Shown: positions 7,908 through 17,475 of the stretch, one piece after another
How positions within the stretch are numbered: position 1 is the first letter of the stretch
Layout: every line of letters begins with the position of its first letter
Assembly: GCA_016709025.1 (NCBI GenBank)
Contig: JADJEQ010000004.1
Location: 310,001-374,000, forward strand
Source of the DNA: Bacteroidales bacterium
Lineage (GTDB): Bacteria; Bacteroidota; Bacteroidia; Bacteroidales; Lentimicrobiaceae
DNA: 64,000 bases
Direction of reading: 5' to 3'
Made by a program: the position numbers and the translations under genes
The notes under the pieces: generated by a model
Database searches by the model: none
What the model was told of the DNA's origin: nothing
Seen by the model: only the letters and a program-made list of their open reading frames with translations

Positions 7908-10900
7908 ATGAAAAGACTTTTCCTCCTGCTAATCCTGACTACACTGCTGTTAGCGCCTGTTGCAGAGGCTGCTTACATTCAGAATCATCCATACCAGGTT
8001 AACCAGCCTGATGGAACCCAAATCAACTGCTTTGTTACCGGTGATGAGTATTTCAACTGGTTACATGATGCGGACGGGTTTACCATTATTCAGGCACCAG
8101 ATGGATTTTACTATTATGGGATCAGGGACAAAGATCAGGTAGTGCCCTCACTTTATAGGGTGAATGATGTCGATCCATTATCTGTCGGGCTTATTCCATG
8201 GGCAAAAATTTCAAAAACCGAATACCAGCGTCGGAAAGAAGCATTTAATAAGGAAAACGGACCATCAACAAGGGCTCCCCACCTGGGAACCATGAACAAT
8301 ATAGTGGTTTACATCAAATTTTCGGGTGATACGGAATTTACCACTACCCGTCAAACATATGACGACCTTTTTAACCTCCCGACAGGAAATTCACTTAAAT
8401 CCTACTATACAGAAGTATCCTACACTCAGTTCACCATAGGCTCAACACATTATCCGGCCTGTGCCATGACGACCAATTATTCCTATACAGATACACATGC
8501 AAGGAATTATTTTGAGCCTTACAATGCAACCACCAATCCGGGAGGCTATAACGGCGAAACAGAGAGGAGATTAAGGGAACACGCGCTGTTGCGGGATGCC
8601 GTAAACTGGGTAAATGCCAATTCGCCCGTGCCGACCTCACTGGATATTGATGGTGATGACGACGACCTTGTGGACAACGTCTGTTTTATTATCCGCGGAG
8701 GTAACGGAGCCTGGGCCAGCCTGCTTTGGGCTCACCGGTGGGCACTTTACACCTACAATGTTTATATTAATGGAAAACAGGTGTGGGACTACACCTTCCA
8801 GCCTGAATCACAGGTAGATGTAACTACCTTATGTCACGAAATGTTTCATGCCCTGGGTTCACCCGATCTGTATCATTACGACGATGGCGGGCTTAACATT
8901 GCGCCGGTTTCGGAATGGGACCTGATGGAGCAGGGCAGCGGCCATATGGGCGCTTATATGAAATGGAAATATTCTGAAAATTCATGGATTACATCTATCC
9001 CTGAGATTACATCATCCGGAACATATACGCTGCAACCGTTGACTTCTTCTACAAACAATTGCTATAAAATTGCCTCCCCCAATTCATCGTCCGAGTATTT
9101 TGTTGTTGAATACAGGAAGGCTACCGGCACTTTTGAAAGTTCATTGCCGGGTTCAGGGCTGATTGTTTACCGTATAGACCCAAGCCTGGATGGCAACGCC
9201 GACGGGCCTCCGGATGAAGTTTATATTTACAGGCCAAACGGAACTACAACTGTGAACGGAAACCCATGGAGTGCCTATTTCTCTCAATCATCGGGCCGGA
9301 CGGCAATCAATGACGGCACAAACCCTTCATCCTTTCTGCAAAACGGCAGTTCAGGCGGATTGAATATCTACAATGTTACGACAGCGGGAACTACCATCTC
9401 TTTTACAGTTGGAATGAGCACCGTTGGCAACCCACCTTCCTTCACTGCCACTACCATGAGTGGAACCCAGATCGACCTGGCCTGGCAGAAAAACAGTTCG
9501 AACAACAATGTTGTGCTGGCATTCAATACTTCCCCGACCTTTGGGGTGCCGCAAACCGGAACTACATACAATGCAGGATCAACCATTTCAGGTGGAGGTA
9601 CTGTCATTTATTCAGGAAATGGAACCGGCTTCAGCCACACCCCACTTCTACCCTCAACCACTTATTACTACAAACTTTGGTCGGTTGATGCTACCATAAC
9701 GTATTCGACCGGAGTAAGCGCAAATGCAAACACTGATTGTGGGGTTACGACCCTGCCTTACACAGAATCCTTTTCGGGAACAGAAGCTCCACCGTGCTGG
9801 ACACAACAGGTTGAAGGTAACAATGTAGCCGCCAACTGGTCAATATCGGCAACCAACAATGCAGGCGGGTCTACCGGAGAAATGATGTCGACCTGGCAGG
9901 ATAAAAATCCGGCTGTGAACCGCCTCATAACACCTGCTTTCAATACAACCGGGGTTACTGAACTCAGCCTGAGTTTCAGGCATATGCTCGACGATTACGG
10001 TCCTGGTGCCACACTGAGGGTTCAATCAAGCAACAACGGAACCACCTGGACCAATGAAGCCTGGTCGCTTCCGACTGCATCCGGAACAAATGTAGGCCCG
10101 GTGCTGGTCAATACAACGATAACTTCAAACCTGAATTCACCGGTGACTTACCTGGCATTTACCGTAGAAGGCAACCTCTACCAATACGATTACTGGTATG
10201 TGGACGATGTAACCATTACGGCTACCGGTGTTCAGACTTTTAACATCAGCACTGCATCCAGTCCGGCCCAGGGTGGTTCAACCACGGGTGCCGGAACATA
10301 CAATGCAGGCTCACAAGCCACCGTAACTGCAACACCGGCTACAGGCTATTATTTCCTCAACTGGACTGAAAACGGAAATGTGGTTTCACCGGATCCCGCT
10401 TATATGTTCGCAGTATATGGAAACCGCACGCTTACGGCGAACTTTGCATTGCTGCAATTTAACATTACCACTTCTGAAAACCCTGCAAACGGGGGTTCAA
10501 CAACAGGTGAAGGTGTATATCTTTATGGAGCCACAGTCAATCTGAACGCGAACCCGGAAACGGGTTACAGCTTTACCAACTGGACGGAGAACGGCAATGT
10601 CGTTTCTGCAAATGCAGGTTATTCGTTTACAGCCGCCGGCGACAGAACACTGGTTGCCAATTTCCAGCTCCTGCAATATACAATTTCAGTTGTTGCCAAC
10701 CCTCCGGCAGCCGGGACTGTGAGCGGAGGTGGAAATTATGCATGGGGATCACAGGCCACTGTAATTGCCGCTGCCAACAGTGGATGGAATTTCGTCAGCT
10801 GGACTGAAAACGGGAATGTGGTGTCAACTTCTCTTACTTACACTTTTGCAGTCAGTGGCAACCGAACCCTTACAGCTAATTTCACGCAGGAGATTGTTGA

Positions 10901-11834
10901 ATATACCATCATCACATCACCCAGCCCTACCCAGGGAGGTTCAACGGAAGGCACGGGTATCTATGAGGCGTTCACGCTGGTTACTGTATCATCTTTTCCA
11001 AACCCCGGCTGGACTTTCGTAAACTGGACTGAAAATGGATCTTTTGTTTCTTCAGAACCAGTCTTTTCCTTTACAGCCCAATCAGACAGAAACCTGGTAG
11101 CCAATTTTACCCAGCAAGGAAATCAATACACCATAACTACGAGCTCAGTGCCATCATCGGGTGGAATTACCAGCGGAGGAGGTGTCTATAATTCAGGAGA
11201 TCAGGCTACTGTAAATGCCACTCCCAACAATGGATGGATATTTACCAACTGGACGGAGAACGGGAATCAGGTTTCAGGTAATGCTTCCTATACATTCACT
11301 GTTGCTTCAAACAGAAACCTCGCAGCCAATTTTGCGCAGCAATTTTCGATACTCGCCTCAGCCGATCCTGGTGAAGGTGGCTACACAACCGGTAGCGGCA
11401 CTTACACCGAAGGTGAAACCGCTATTTTAAACGCTTATGCCAACAGTGGTTATTTGTTCGTTAACTGGACAGAGTATGGCAATGTCGTTTCAACCAATAC
11501 AACCTACTCTTTCGTTGTGAATGGTAACCGCGAGCTTATTGCCAGTTTTTACCTTCCGGTTGGTATCGATCAACCAGATGCCGAAGGATATTTTGTTTAC
11601 CCCAATCCTTCAACAGGTATTGTAAAAGTTGAAACTTCCTCACCCGGATCTGCCCTGATTGAATCAGTCAGCATCGTAAGCATTACAGGAAAGGAATTGT
11701 GGAACAACACCGGCAGTGCGGCTGTAAGAAAGGTAACAGTAGATTTGTCACAATATCCTGAAGGCTTGTATTTCCTGAGAATAAAAAGGGCAAATCTTAC
11801 TGAATCGATAGTCAAGGTCATAATAAAAAGATAA
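7908..11834 (+). CDS. Secreted M6-family metalloprotease with InlB-like repeats and T9SS sorting domain
   Basis: 1308 residues. A signal peptide covers residues 1-21. The catalytic zinc motif is H310-E311-M-F-H314-ALGSPD, an exact HExxHxxGxxD as in the immune-inhibitor-A-like M6 family. A fibronectin-III-like segment follows near residues 500-600, then a MAM/jelly-roll-like domain near 620-770. Six tandem InlB B-type repeats (core NWTENGNVVS ... NRTLTANF) cover about 777-1215. The C-terminal ~75 residues (VYPNPSTG ... GLYFLRI) are a type A T9SS sorting domain, so the protein should be exported by type IX secretion and anchored or released at the cell surface. It probably degrades extracellular protein. 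A strong terminator follows. Confidence 0.92.
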   Translation: MKRLFLLLILTTLLLAPVAEAAYIQNHPYQVNQPDGTQINCFVTGDEYFNWLHDADGFTIIQAPDGFYYYGIRDKDQVVPSLYRVNDVDPLSVGLIPWAKISKTEYQRRKEAFNKENGPSTRAPHLGTMNNIVVYIKFSGDTEFTTTRQTYDDLFNLPTGNSLKSYYTEVSYTQFTIGSTHYPACAMTTNYSYTDTHARNYFEPYNATTNPGGYNGETERRLREHALLRDAVNWVNANSPVPTSLDIDGDDDDLVDNVCFIIRGGNGAWASLLWAHRWALYTYNVYINGKQVWDYTFQPESQVDVTTLCHEMFHALGSPDLYHYDDGGLNIAPVSEWDLMEQGSGHMGAYMKWKYSENSWITSIPEITSSGTYTLQPLTSSTNNCYKIASPNSSSEYFVVEYRKATGTFESSLPGSGLIVYRIDPSLDGNADGPPDEVYIYRPNGTTTVNGNPWSAYFSQSSGRTAINDGTNPSSFLQNGSSGGLNIYNVTTAGTTISFTVGMSTVGNPPSFTATTMSGTQIDLAWQKNSSNNNVVLAFNTSPTFGVPQTGTTYNAGSTISGGGTVIYSGNGTGFSHTPLLPSTTYYYKLWSVDATITYSTGVSANANTDCGVTTLPYTESFSGTEAPPCWTQQVEGNNVAANWSISATNNAGGSTGEMMSTWQDKNPAVNRLITPAFNTTGVTELSLSFRHMLDDYGPGATLRVQSSNNGTTWTNEAWSLPTASGTNVGPVLVNTTITSNLNSPVTYLAFTVEGNLYQYDYWYVDDVTITATGVQTFNISTASSPAQGGSTTGAGTYNAGSQATVTATPATGYYFLNWTENGNVVSPDPAYMFAVYGNRTLTANFALLQFNITTSENPANGGSTTGEGVYLYGATVNLNANPETGYSFTNWTENGNVVSANAGYSFTAAGDRTLVANFQLLQYTISVVANPPAAGTVSGGGNYAWGSQATVIAAANSGWNFVSWTENGNVVSTSLTYTFAVSGNRTLTANFTQEIVEYTIITSPSPTQGGSTEGTGIYEAFTLVTVSSFPNPGWTFVNWTENGSFVSSEPVFSFTAQSDRNLVANFTQQGNQYTITTSSVPSSGGITSGGGVYNSGDQATVNATPNNGWIFTNWTENGNQVSGNASYTFTVASNRNLAANFAQQFSILASADPGEGGYTTGSGTYTEGETAILNAYANSGYLFVNWTEYGNVVSTNTTYSFVVNGNRELIASFYLPVGIDQPDAEGYFVYPNPSTGIVKVETSSPGSALIESVSIVSITGKELWNNTGSAAVRKVTVDLSQYPEGLYFLRIKRANLTESIVKVIIKR

Positions 11835-11852
11835 AAAACACCAGACAATCCG

Positions 11853-11886
11853 AACGGCAGGAGAATTATTTCCTGCCGTTTTTTTT
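11853..11886 (+). terminator. Rho-independent terminator after the M6 protease
   Basis: A perfect 10-bp stem (AACGGCAGGA / TCCTGCCGTT) with an 8-base loop, followed by a run of T, starts 18 bases after the stop codon. Confidence 0.92.
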
Positions 11887-12041
11887 ATATCCGGTTTATC
11901 TGAAATCCTGAAAAGTATCCTTTTACAGCACCGTCATAAATATGAAATTACTGAACATTAAACCCGGTAAATTGTTATTTATACTATGTTTTATATATCT
12001 TAGTGCGATCTTTCATCACCAATAATACAACCGGATAAACA

Positions 12042-13199
12042 ATGCCTCATTATCATACCCTCGGACAAATTCCACCCAAACGACATATTCAATTCAGAAA
12101 ACCGGATGGCGGTCTATATTCAGAGCAGTTGGTCTCTACAGAAGGGTTTTCTGATGCCTATTCAACGACCTACCATGTTTATCCTCCGACATTGGTAAAT
12201 TCGATCGATCTTCCGCTGGATATGAAACCTGAAATTGCTGTTCAGAACAATATGCAACACAGGAGTTTTCAGGGATTTAAAGTTAAACCGGCCGATGATT
12301 ACCTGAAAAGCCGGATTCCGGTTTTAGCGAACAACGACCTTTGCATTTTACTGGCAGCACCGCGTAACTCTATGAAAGGTTATTTCTTCAAGAATTCGCA
12401 GGCTACAGAAATGATTTTTGTGCACGAGGGATCCGGAACGCTGAAGACCATGTACGGGGAACTCCGTTTTGGTTATGGGGATCACCTGATTATTCCCAGG
12501 GGTGTTATCTATCAGATGGATTTTGACACTACTGAAAACAGGCTATTTATTGTAGAATCATATAGTCCGATCCGTTTCCCGAAAAAATACGTGAACAAAC
12601 TCGGTCAGTTTGAGGAGCATGCGCCATTTTGCGAACGTGACATCCGTAAGCCGGTAAACCTTGTAACCAACGATGAAAAAGGCGATTTTGTGGTTATGGT
12701 AAAGAAGGAGCATCAATTGTTCCCCTATCATTTTGCCAGTCACCCCTTCGATGTTGTTGGCTGGGATGGTTACCATTATCCGTATGCCTTATCCATTCAT
12801 GATTTCGAACCGATTACCGGGCGGATACATCAACCACCACCGGTGCATCAGACCTTCGAAGCCCATAATTATGTAATGTGCGCTTTTGTACCCCGTTTGT
12901 ACGATTACCATCCTTTATCTATCCCGGTTCCATACAACCACAGCAATGTTGACTCAGACGAGGTCCTTTATTACGTGGATGGTGAGTTTATGAGCCGCAA
13001 GCATGTCGACCGGGGTCAGATCACCCTGCATCCCATCGGTATTCCTCATGGGCCACACCCGGGAACTGTTGAAAAAAGCCTGGGCGCAACCGGAACACAA
13101 GAACTTGCAGTGATGGTTGATACATTCAGGCCATTATGGCTGACCAAACAAGCGATGGAAATCGAAGATCCGGACTATTACAAGTCCTGGATTGAATAA
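12042..13199 (+). CDS. hmgA: Homogentisate 1,2-dioxygenase
   Basis: 385 residues. This enzyme opens the aromatic ring of homogentisate to maleylacetoacetate, using Fe(II) and O2. The cupin-like N-terminal half shows HEGSGTLKTMYGELRF and the C-terminal half carries the probable iron ligands His300, Glu307 (HSNVDSDE) and His336 (IPHGPHPG). In HSNVDSDE the His-to-Glu spacing is one residue longer than in the human enzyme (H335/E341), so the Glu assignment is by alignment in my head. It is shorter than the ~430-residue proteobacterial form. hpd follows after 68 bases, so the two are probably co-transcribed. Confidence 0.95.
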   Translation: MPHYHTLGQIPPKRHIQFRKPDGGLYSEQLVSTEGFSDAYSTTYHVYPPTLVNSIDLPLDMKPEIAVQNNMQHRSFQGFKVKPADDYLKSRIPVLANNDLCILLAAPRNSMKGYFFKNSQATEMIFVHEGSGTLKTMYGELRFGYGDHLIIPRGVIYQMDFDTTENRLFIVESYSPIRFPKKYVNKLGQFEEHAPFCERDIRKPVNLVTNDEKGDFVVMVKKEHQLFPYHFASHPFDVVGWDGYHYPYALSIHDFEPITGRIHQPPPVHQTFEAHNYVMCAFVPRLYDYHPLSIPVPYNHSNVDSDEVLYYVDGEFMSRKHVDRGQITLHPIGIPHGPHPGTVEKSLGATGTQELAVMVDTFRPLWLTKQAMEIEDPDYYKSWIE

Positions 13200-13267
13200 A
13201 TTCCGGTTTAGTATCCTAATTAATATCTTAATCTCAGGTTTTTTCTTTAACAGAATAACAAAACAAA

Positions 13268-14368
13268 ATGGCTTTAAAGGAAGATTTTCTGCCTATCAAT
13301 GGCACCGACTATGTTGAGTTTTATGTTGGCAACGCCAAACAGGCTGCCTTTTATTACCAGACAGCCTTTGGCTTTCAGCCATTGGCCTATGCAGGACTGG
13401 AAACAGGTCTGAAAGACCGCACCTCTTATGTATTGGTGCAGGACAAAATCCGCTTTGTTTTTACCTCTTCGCTACTTGCCGACAACGAAATCGGCCAGCA
13501 TGCCATGAAGCACGGAGATGGTGTAAAAGTTGTTGCCCTCTGGGTTGATGATGCGCGCAAGGCATGGCAGGAAACCACTGCCCGTGGAGCCACTTCCTAC
13601 CTTGAACCCACGGTTGAAAAAGATGAAAACGGAGAGGTTATACTCTCAGGAATACACACTTATGGTGAAACGGTGCATGTTTTCGTGGAACGCAACAACT
13701 ACAGCGGCCCGTTTCTTCCTGGTTATGTTGCCTGGAATCCTATATACCGGACAGAAAACGTTGGATTGAAATATGTTGACCACATGGTAGGTAATGTGGG
13801 ATGGAACGAGATGAACAAATGGGTAAATTTTTACGCCGAAGTCATGGGTTTCACCCAGTTGGCCTCTTTCGACGATAAAGATATCTCCACAGAGTATACT
13901 GCGCTGATGAGTAAAGTGATGACCAACGGCAACGGACGCATCAAATTCCCGATCAACGAACCGGCTGAAGGTAAAAAACGGTCACAGGTTGAAGAATATC
14001 TTGATTATTTTGGTTGTAGTGGTGTTCAGCATGTGGCCATGGCTACCGACAATATCCTGAATACCGTAAAAGAACTTCGCAGCAGGGGAATTGAGTTTCT
14101 GACAGTCCCCGGCTCCTACTACGACACTGTATTGAACCGAGTAGGTAAAATTGACGAAGAAATTCTGGCGCTTAAAGAGTTAGGCATCCTGGTTGACCGA
14201 GATGATGAAGGCTACCTTCTACAGATCTTTACCAAACCCGTGGAAGACCGGCCAACTGTTTTTTATGAAATCATTCAGCGAAAAGGAGCAAAGTCGTTCG
14301 GAAAGGGTAATTTCAAAGCATTGTTTGAATCCATCGAACTGGAGCAGCAGAAACGGGGAACTCTTTGA
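13268..14368 (+). CDS. hpd: 4-hydroxyphenylpyruvate dioxygenase
   Basis: 366 residues; converts 4-hydroxyphenylpyruvate to homogentisate with O2, feeding HmgA. Two vicinal-oxygen-chelate domains are visible. The iron ligands are His172 (VDHMVGN), His255 (VQHVAMAT) and Glu334 (VFYEIIQR), all conserved. The C-terminal helix (GNFKALFESIELEQ) that gates the active site is also present. A GATTKCG heptamer array begins at the stop codon itself (TGATTGCGGATTGCG). Confidence 0.96.
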   Translation: MALKEDFLPINGTDYVEFYVGNAKQAAFYYQTAFGFQPLAYAGLETGLKDRTSYVLVQDKIRFVFTSSLLADNEIGQHAMKHGDGVKVVALWVDDARKAWQETTARGATSYLEPTVEKDENGEVILSGIHTYGETVHVFVERNNYSGPFLPGYVAWNPIYRTENVGLKYVDHMVGNVGWNEMNKWVNFYAEVMGFTQLASFDDKDISTEYTALMSKVMTNGNGRIKFPINEPAEGKKRSQVEEYLDYFGCSGVQHVAMATDNILNTVKELRSRGIEFLTVPGSYYDTVLNRVGKIDEEILALKELGILVDRDDEGYLLQIFTKPVEDRPTVFYEIIQRKGAKSFGKGNFKALFESIELEQQKRGTL

Positions 14369-14839
14369 TTGCGGATTGCGGATTTCGGATTTCGGATTGT
14401 GGATTTAGAAAGAGAGACATGGGGACAAGGAGACAAGGGGAGAAGGGAAATTTCCAATTTCCAATATCCAATATCCAATATCCAATATCTGATTTCGGAT
14501 TGCGGATTGCGGATTGCGGATTGAAAAAGAAGAGACAAGGGGACAAGGGGAATGGGAGACAAGGGGAAGAAATTTCTAATTTCTAATTTCTAATTTCCAA
14601 TTTCCAAATTCTGATTGCGGATTGCGGATTGAAAAAGAGAGGGGACAAGGGGATGGAGACAAGGGGAGTAATTTCTAATTTCTATTCGGTTAAAGCCAAG
14701 GACGGGGGGGACAGGGAACATTAATTTCTTACTTCTGACTTCTGACTTCTGACCTCTGACTTCCGACCTCTGACCTCTGACCTCAAAATTTACTTTTACT
14801 TTTTACTTTAGACTTTTTACTTTAGACATAAAACTTACT
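14367..14839. repeat. Intergenic heptamer arrays between hpd and fahA
   Basis: In order: GATTGCG/GATTTCG heptamers from 14367 (overlapping the hpd stop codon), ACAAGGGGAG words, CCAATAT heptamers (14459-14488), more GATTGCG, AATTTCT heptamers (14571-14605), CTTCTGA/CCTCTGA heptamers (about 14730-14784), then TTTACTTTAGACTTT words up to 15 bases before ATG 14840. There is no gene; open frames here (SAIRNPKSD) are read-throughs of the repeat. Confidence 0.88.
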
Positions 14840-16105
14840 ATGAAATCCTGGATTGAAATCCCCGAAAACAGCGATTTCCCGCTTGAAAACCTTCCTTTTG
14901 GTATTGCTGAAGTTGTTCCCGGCAAAATAAATGCGGTTTCACGCATTGGCGATTATGCCGTGGATCTGGAAAAACTTGAATGGTTTCATGTTTTTGATGA
15001 CCTGGAATTCAATTTTGAAGGGGTTTTCAGTCATTCAACCCTGAACGCTTTTATTGAAATGGGTCATGAAGCACATCTGGCTGTCAGGAAAAAATTGCAA
15101 CAGGTATTTGATGCTGATTATTTCAAAGATGATGACGATGACCTGTTTGTATCCATACAAGCATTTGGCCTTCACCGTATTGAGAATGTTACCATGCTGA
15201 TGCCGGTAAAGGTTACTGATTATACCGACTTTTATTCCAGTATAGAGCATGCAACCAATGTGGGCATGATGTTCCGCGATCCGGCCAATGCTCTTTTGCC
15301 CAACTGGCGTCATCTTCCGGTTGGTTACCACGGGCGTGCATCATCGATCGTAGTATCCGGAACAAACATTCATCGCCCAAAAGGACAGACAATGCCGGCA
15401 GGGGCAGAAAGACCGGAATTCGGTCCAACTAAAATGTTTGATTTCGAACTTGAAATGGCCTTCGTAGTAGGTCGTGAAACAGAACTCGGCGATAGCGTAA
15501 AAGCTTATGAAGCAGAAGATTATATTTTTGGATTTCTGCTATTCAATGATTTATCCGCCAGGGATATCCAATCATGGGAATATGTTCCGCTGGGTCCGTT
15601 CCTTTCAAAGAATTTCGGATCTGTTGTATCACCATGGATAGTAACACTTGATGCACTGGAGCCATTCAGGGTTCAGGGTCCGGAACAGGATCCGCAGGTA
15701 TTGCCTTATCTGAAAACGGAAGGTTTGCGGAATTTTGACATTAACCTGGATGTGTTTATTCAGCCTGAAAACGAATCTGAAAACCTTGTTTGCCGTTCCA
15801 ACTTCAGGCATATGTACTGGAATATCTGCCAGCAACTGGCGCATCACACCGTAAATGGATGTAACATTACCATTGGCGACCTTTATGCGTCGGGTACCAT
15901 CAGCGGGCCTGACCCCGGCTCTTACGGATCGATGCTGGAACTCACATGGAGGGGCAGCAAACCTATTTCGTTAAGCGACGGCTCGGAACGAAAATTCATC
16001 AACGACAACGATACCCTGATTATCCGCGGATACGCTGAAAAGGATGGTTTACGGATTGGATTCGGTGATTGTGTAACCAAAGTATTGCCCGCAAATCCTT
16101 ACTAG
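14840..16105 (+). CDS. fahA: Fumarylacetoacetase
   Basis: 421 residues, the usual full length. It hydrolyses fumarylacetoacetate to fumarate and acetoacetate, the last step of tyrosine breakdown. An N-terminal SH3-like domain (SWIEIPENSDFPLENLPFG) precedes the catalytic FAH domain, with DFYSSIEHATNVG, the metal-binding FDFELEMAFVVG stretch, NDLSARDIQSWEY and the GTISGPDPGSYGSMLEL segment. Maleylacetoacetate isomerase, needed between HmgA and this enzyme, is not in the window. It is separated from hpd by a repeat-filled gap, so co-transcription with hmgA-hpd is uncertain. Confidence 0.96.
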   Translation: MKSWIEIPENSDFPLENLPFGIAEVVPGKINAVSRIGDYAVDLEKLEWFHVFDDLEFNFEGVFSHSTLNAFIEMGHEAHLAVRKKLQQVFDADYFKDDDDDLFVSIQAFGLHRIENVTMLMPVKVTDYTDFYSSIEHATNVGMMFRDPANALLPNWRHLPVGYHGRASSIVVSGTNIHRPKGQTMPAGAERPEFGPTKMFDFELEMAFVVGRETELGDSVKAYEAEDYIFGFLLFNDLSARDIQSWEYVPLGPFLSKNFGSVVSPWIVTLDALEPFRVQGPEQDPQVLPYLKTEGLRNFDINLDVFIQPENESENLVCRSNFRHMYWNICQQLAHHTVNGCNITIGDLYASGTISGPDPGSYGSMLELTWRGSKPISLSDGSERKFINDNDTLIIRGYAEKDGLRIGFGDCVTKVLPANPY

Positions 16106-16403
16106 TTTCAAGTAAAAAGTCTAAAAAGTAAAAAGTAAAAAGCAGAAAATAGAAAGTGGGTATAAAAATTCAAATTAAGTGGTGGACCTTTGATTTCATT
16201 CCATGCGACATTTTACATTTTAATAAAACCAGGAGGCTATTGAAGTGGTCAATACCAATCTTACTTCTTACTTCTACTTCTGACTTCTGACTTCTGACCT
16301 CTGACTTCTGACCTCTGACTTCTGACTTCTTCTGACTTCTGACTTCTGACTGACCATGTCTTTTTGACTTTAAACTTTAGACTTTGAACTTTTAGCTTTC
16401 AAC
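16106..16403. repeat. Intergenic heptamer arrays (AAAAAGT, CTTCTGA types)
   Basis: AAAAAGT heptamers (about 16112-16142) begin a few bases after the fahA stop. A non-repetitive ~100-base island (16150-16255) follows. CTTCTGA/CCTCTGA heptamers (about 16262-16350) and GACTTTAAACTTTAG words then run to about 10 bases before the next ATG. There is no coding sequence. Confidence 0.85.
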
Positions 16404-17297
16404 ATGTACAAAACCTTCAACCCTGCCGAAATTCAGCATTCAGTTTTGCACAAACTGATGCTCGGCGCCATTGCTCCCCGCCCCATAGCTTTTGCCAGTA
16501 CTATAGATTCAGAAGGCAGACCCAACCTCTCCCCTTTCAGTTTTTTCAATGCATTCGGTGTTAATCCGTCTACCATCATCTTCAGCCCGTCGCGCAGGGG
16601 TCGCGACAACACCACAAAAGATACCTTCGAGAATATTAAACAGGTGCCGGAGGTTGTGATTAATGCGGTGACTTACAGCATGGTTGAGCAGGTGAGCCTG
16701 GCAAGTACTGAATTTCCGAAAGGAGTGAATGAGTTTGAAAAATCAGGATTTACTGCCATTGCCTCCGAGATGGTTCGCCCTCCCAGGGTAGCAGAATCAC
16801 CGGTGCAATGGGAATGCAGGGTGCGGCAGGTAATTGAGACCGGAAGCGGTGGAGGTGCTGCCAACCTGGTTATCTGTGAGGTGCTGTTGGTGCATATCAG
16901 TGAAGATGTTTTAAATGCTGAAGGGCTGATCGACAGCCGGAGAATTGACCTCGTTGGCCGCATGGGAGGCGATTTTTATGTCAGGGCAAATGGCAGCAGC
17001 CTTTTCGAAGTTGAGAAACCTTTGACCAAACCCGCCATAGGCATTGATGCCCTGCCGGTTCATCTTAAAAACAGCCCCGTGCTTTCAGGTAATGAGTTGG
17101 GCAAGCTGGGATCCTCGGAAACTATTCCTTCAAGGGAAGAAATAGAGGAGGCTGCTCATATTCCCGGGGTTAAGGAGATCATCGATAACCAGATACTTAC
17201 ATTGGAAGCCAAACTAGAGATGCTTCACAAACTGATCAGAAGACAACTGGCGCTTGGGTTAAAAAAAGAGGCTCTGGCAATGGGCTATCTCTTATAG
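16404..17297 (+). CDS. Flavin reductase-like (FMN-binding split barrel) protein
   Basis: 297 residues. The N-terminal ~200 form a flavin reductase-like domain: APRPIAFASTIDSEGRPNLSPFSFFNAFG, then FSPSRRGRDNTTKDTFENI and the GFTAIASEMVRPPRV segment. The C-terminal ~90 residues, rich in helix-forming sequence, are an extension. Such proteins often sit beside homogentisate-pathway genes; a role in supplying reduced flavin or in an uncharacterised step is possible but not shown. It is not a maleylacetoacetate isomerase of the glutathione-transferase family. It ends at a bidirectional terminator shared with the haem operon. Confidence 0.85.
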   Translation: MYKTFNPAEIQHSVLHKLMLGAIAPRPIAFASTIDSEGRPNLSPFSFFNAFGVNPSTIIFSPSRRGRDNTTKDTFENIKQVPEVVINAVTYSMVEQVSLASTEFPKGVNEFEKSGFTAIASEMVRPPRVAESPVQWECRVRQVIETGSGGGAANLVICEVLLVHISEDVLNAEGLIDSRRIDLVGRMGGDFYVRANGSSLFEVEKPLTKPAIGIDALPVHLKNSPVLSGNELGKLGSSETIPSREEIEEAAHIPGVKEIIDNQILTLEAKLEMLHKLIRRQLALGLKKEALAMGYLL

Positions 17298-17414
17298 TTC
17301 TGCAGAATAGAATAGAATACTCTATCCTGGCATTTTTATTGAAAATCATAAGAATATACGGTTATAACCTGATATTCTTATAAGTTTTTACGGTTATACT
17401 CTTGTTTTATTAAC

Positions 17415-17443
17415 AAAAAGCCCGGTTCACGGCCGGGCTTTTT
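17415..17443. terminator. Bidirectional rho-independent terminator
   Basis: AAAAAGCCCGG (17415-17425) pairs perfectly with CCGGGCTTTTT (17433-17443). T-tracts on both strands let it end transcription from the flavin reductase gene on one side and the HmuY operon on the other, which converge here. Confidence 0.92.
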
Positions 17444-17475
17444 CACACTTTCACAAACAAAAACTTATATCAGAG

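Noticed and set aside
14275..14586. Open frames with SAIRNPKSD-type repeats on both strands
   Set aside because: Products of the GATTKCG heptamer array between hpd and fahA.
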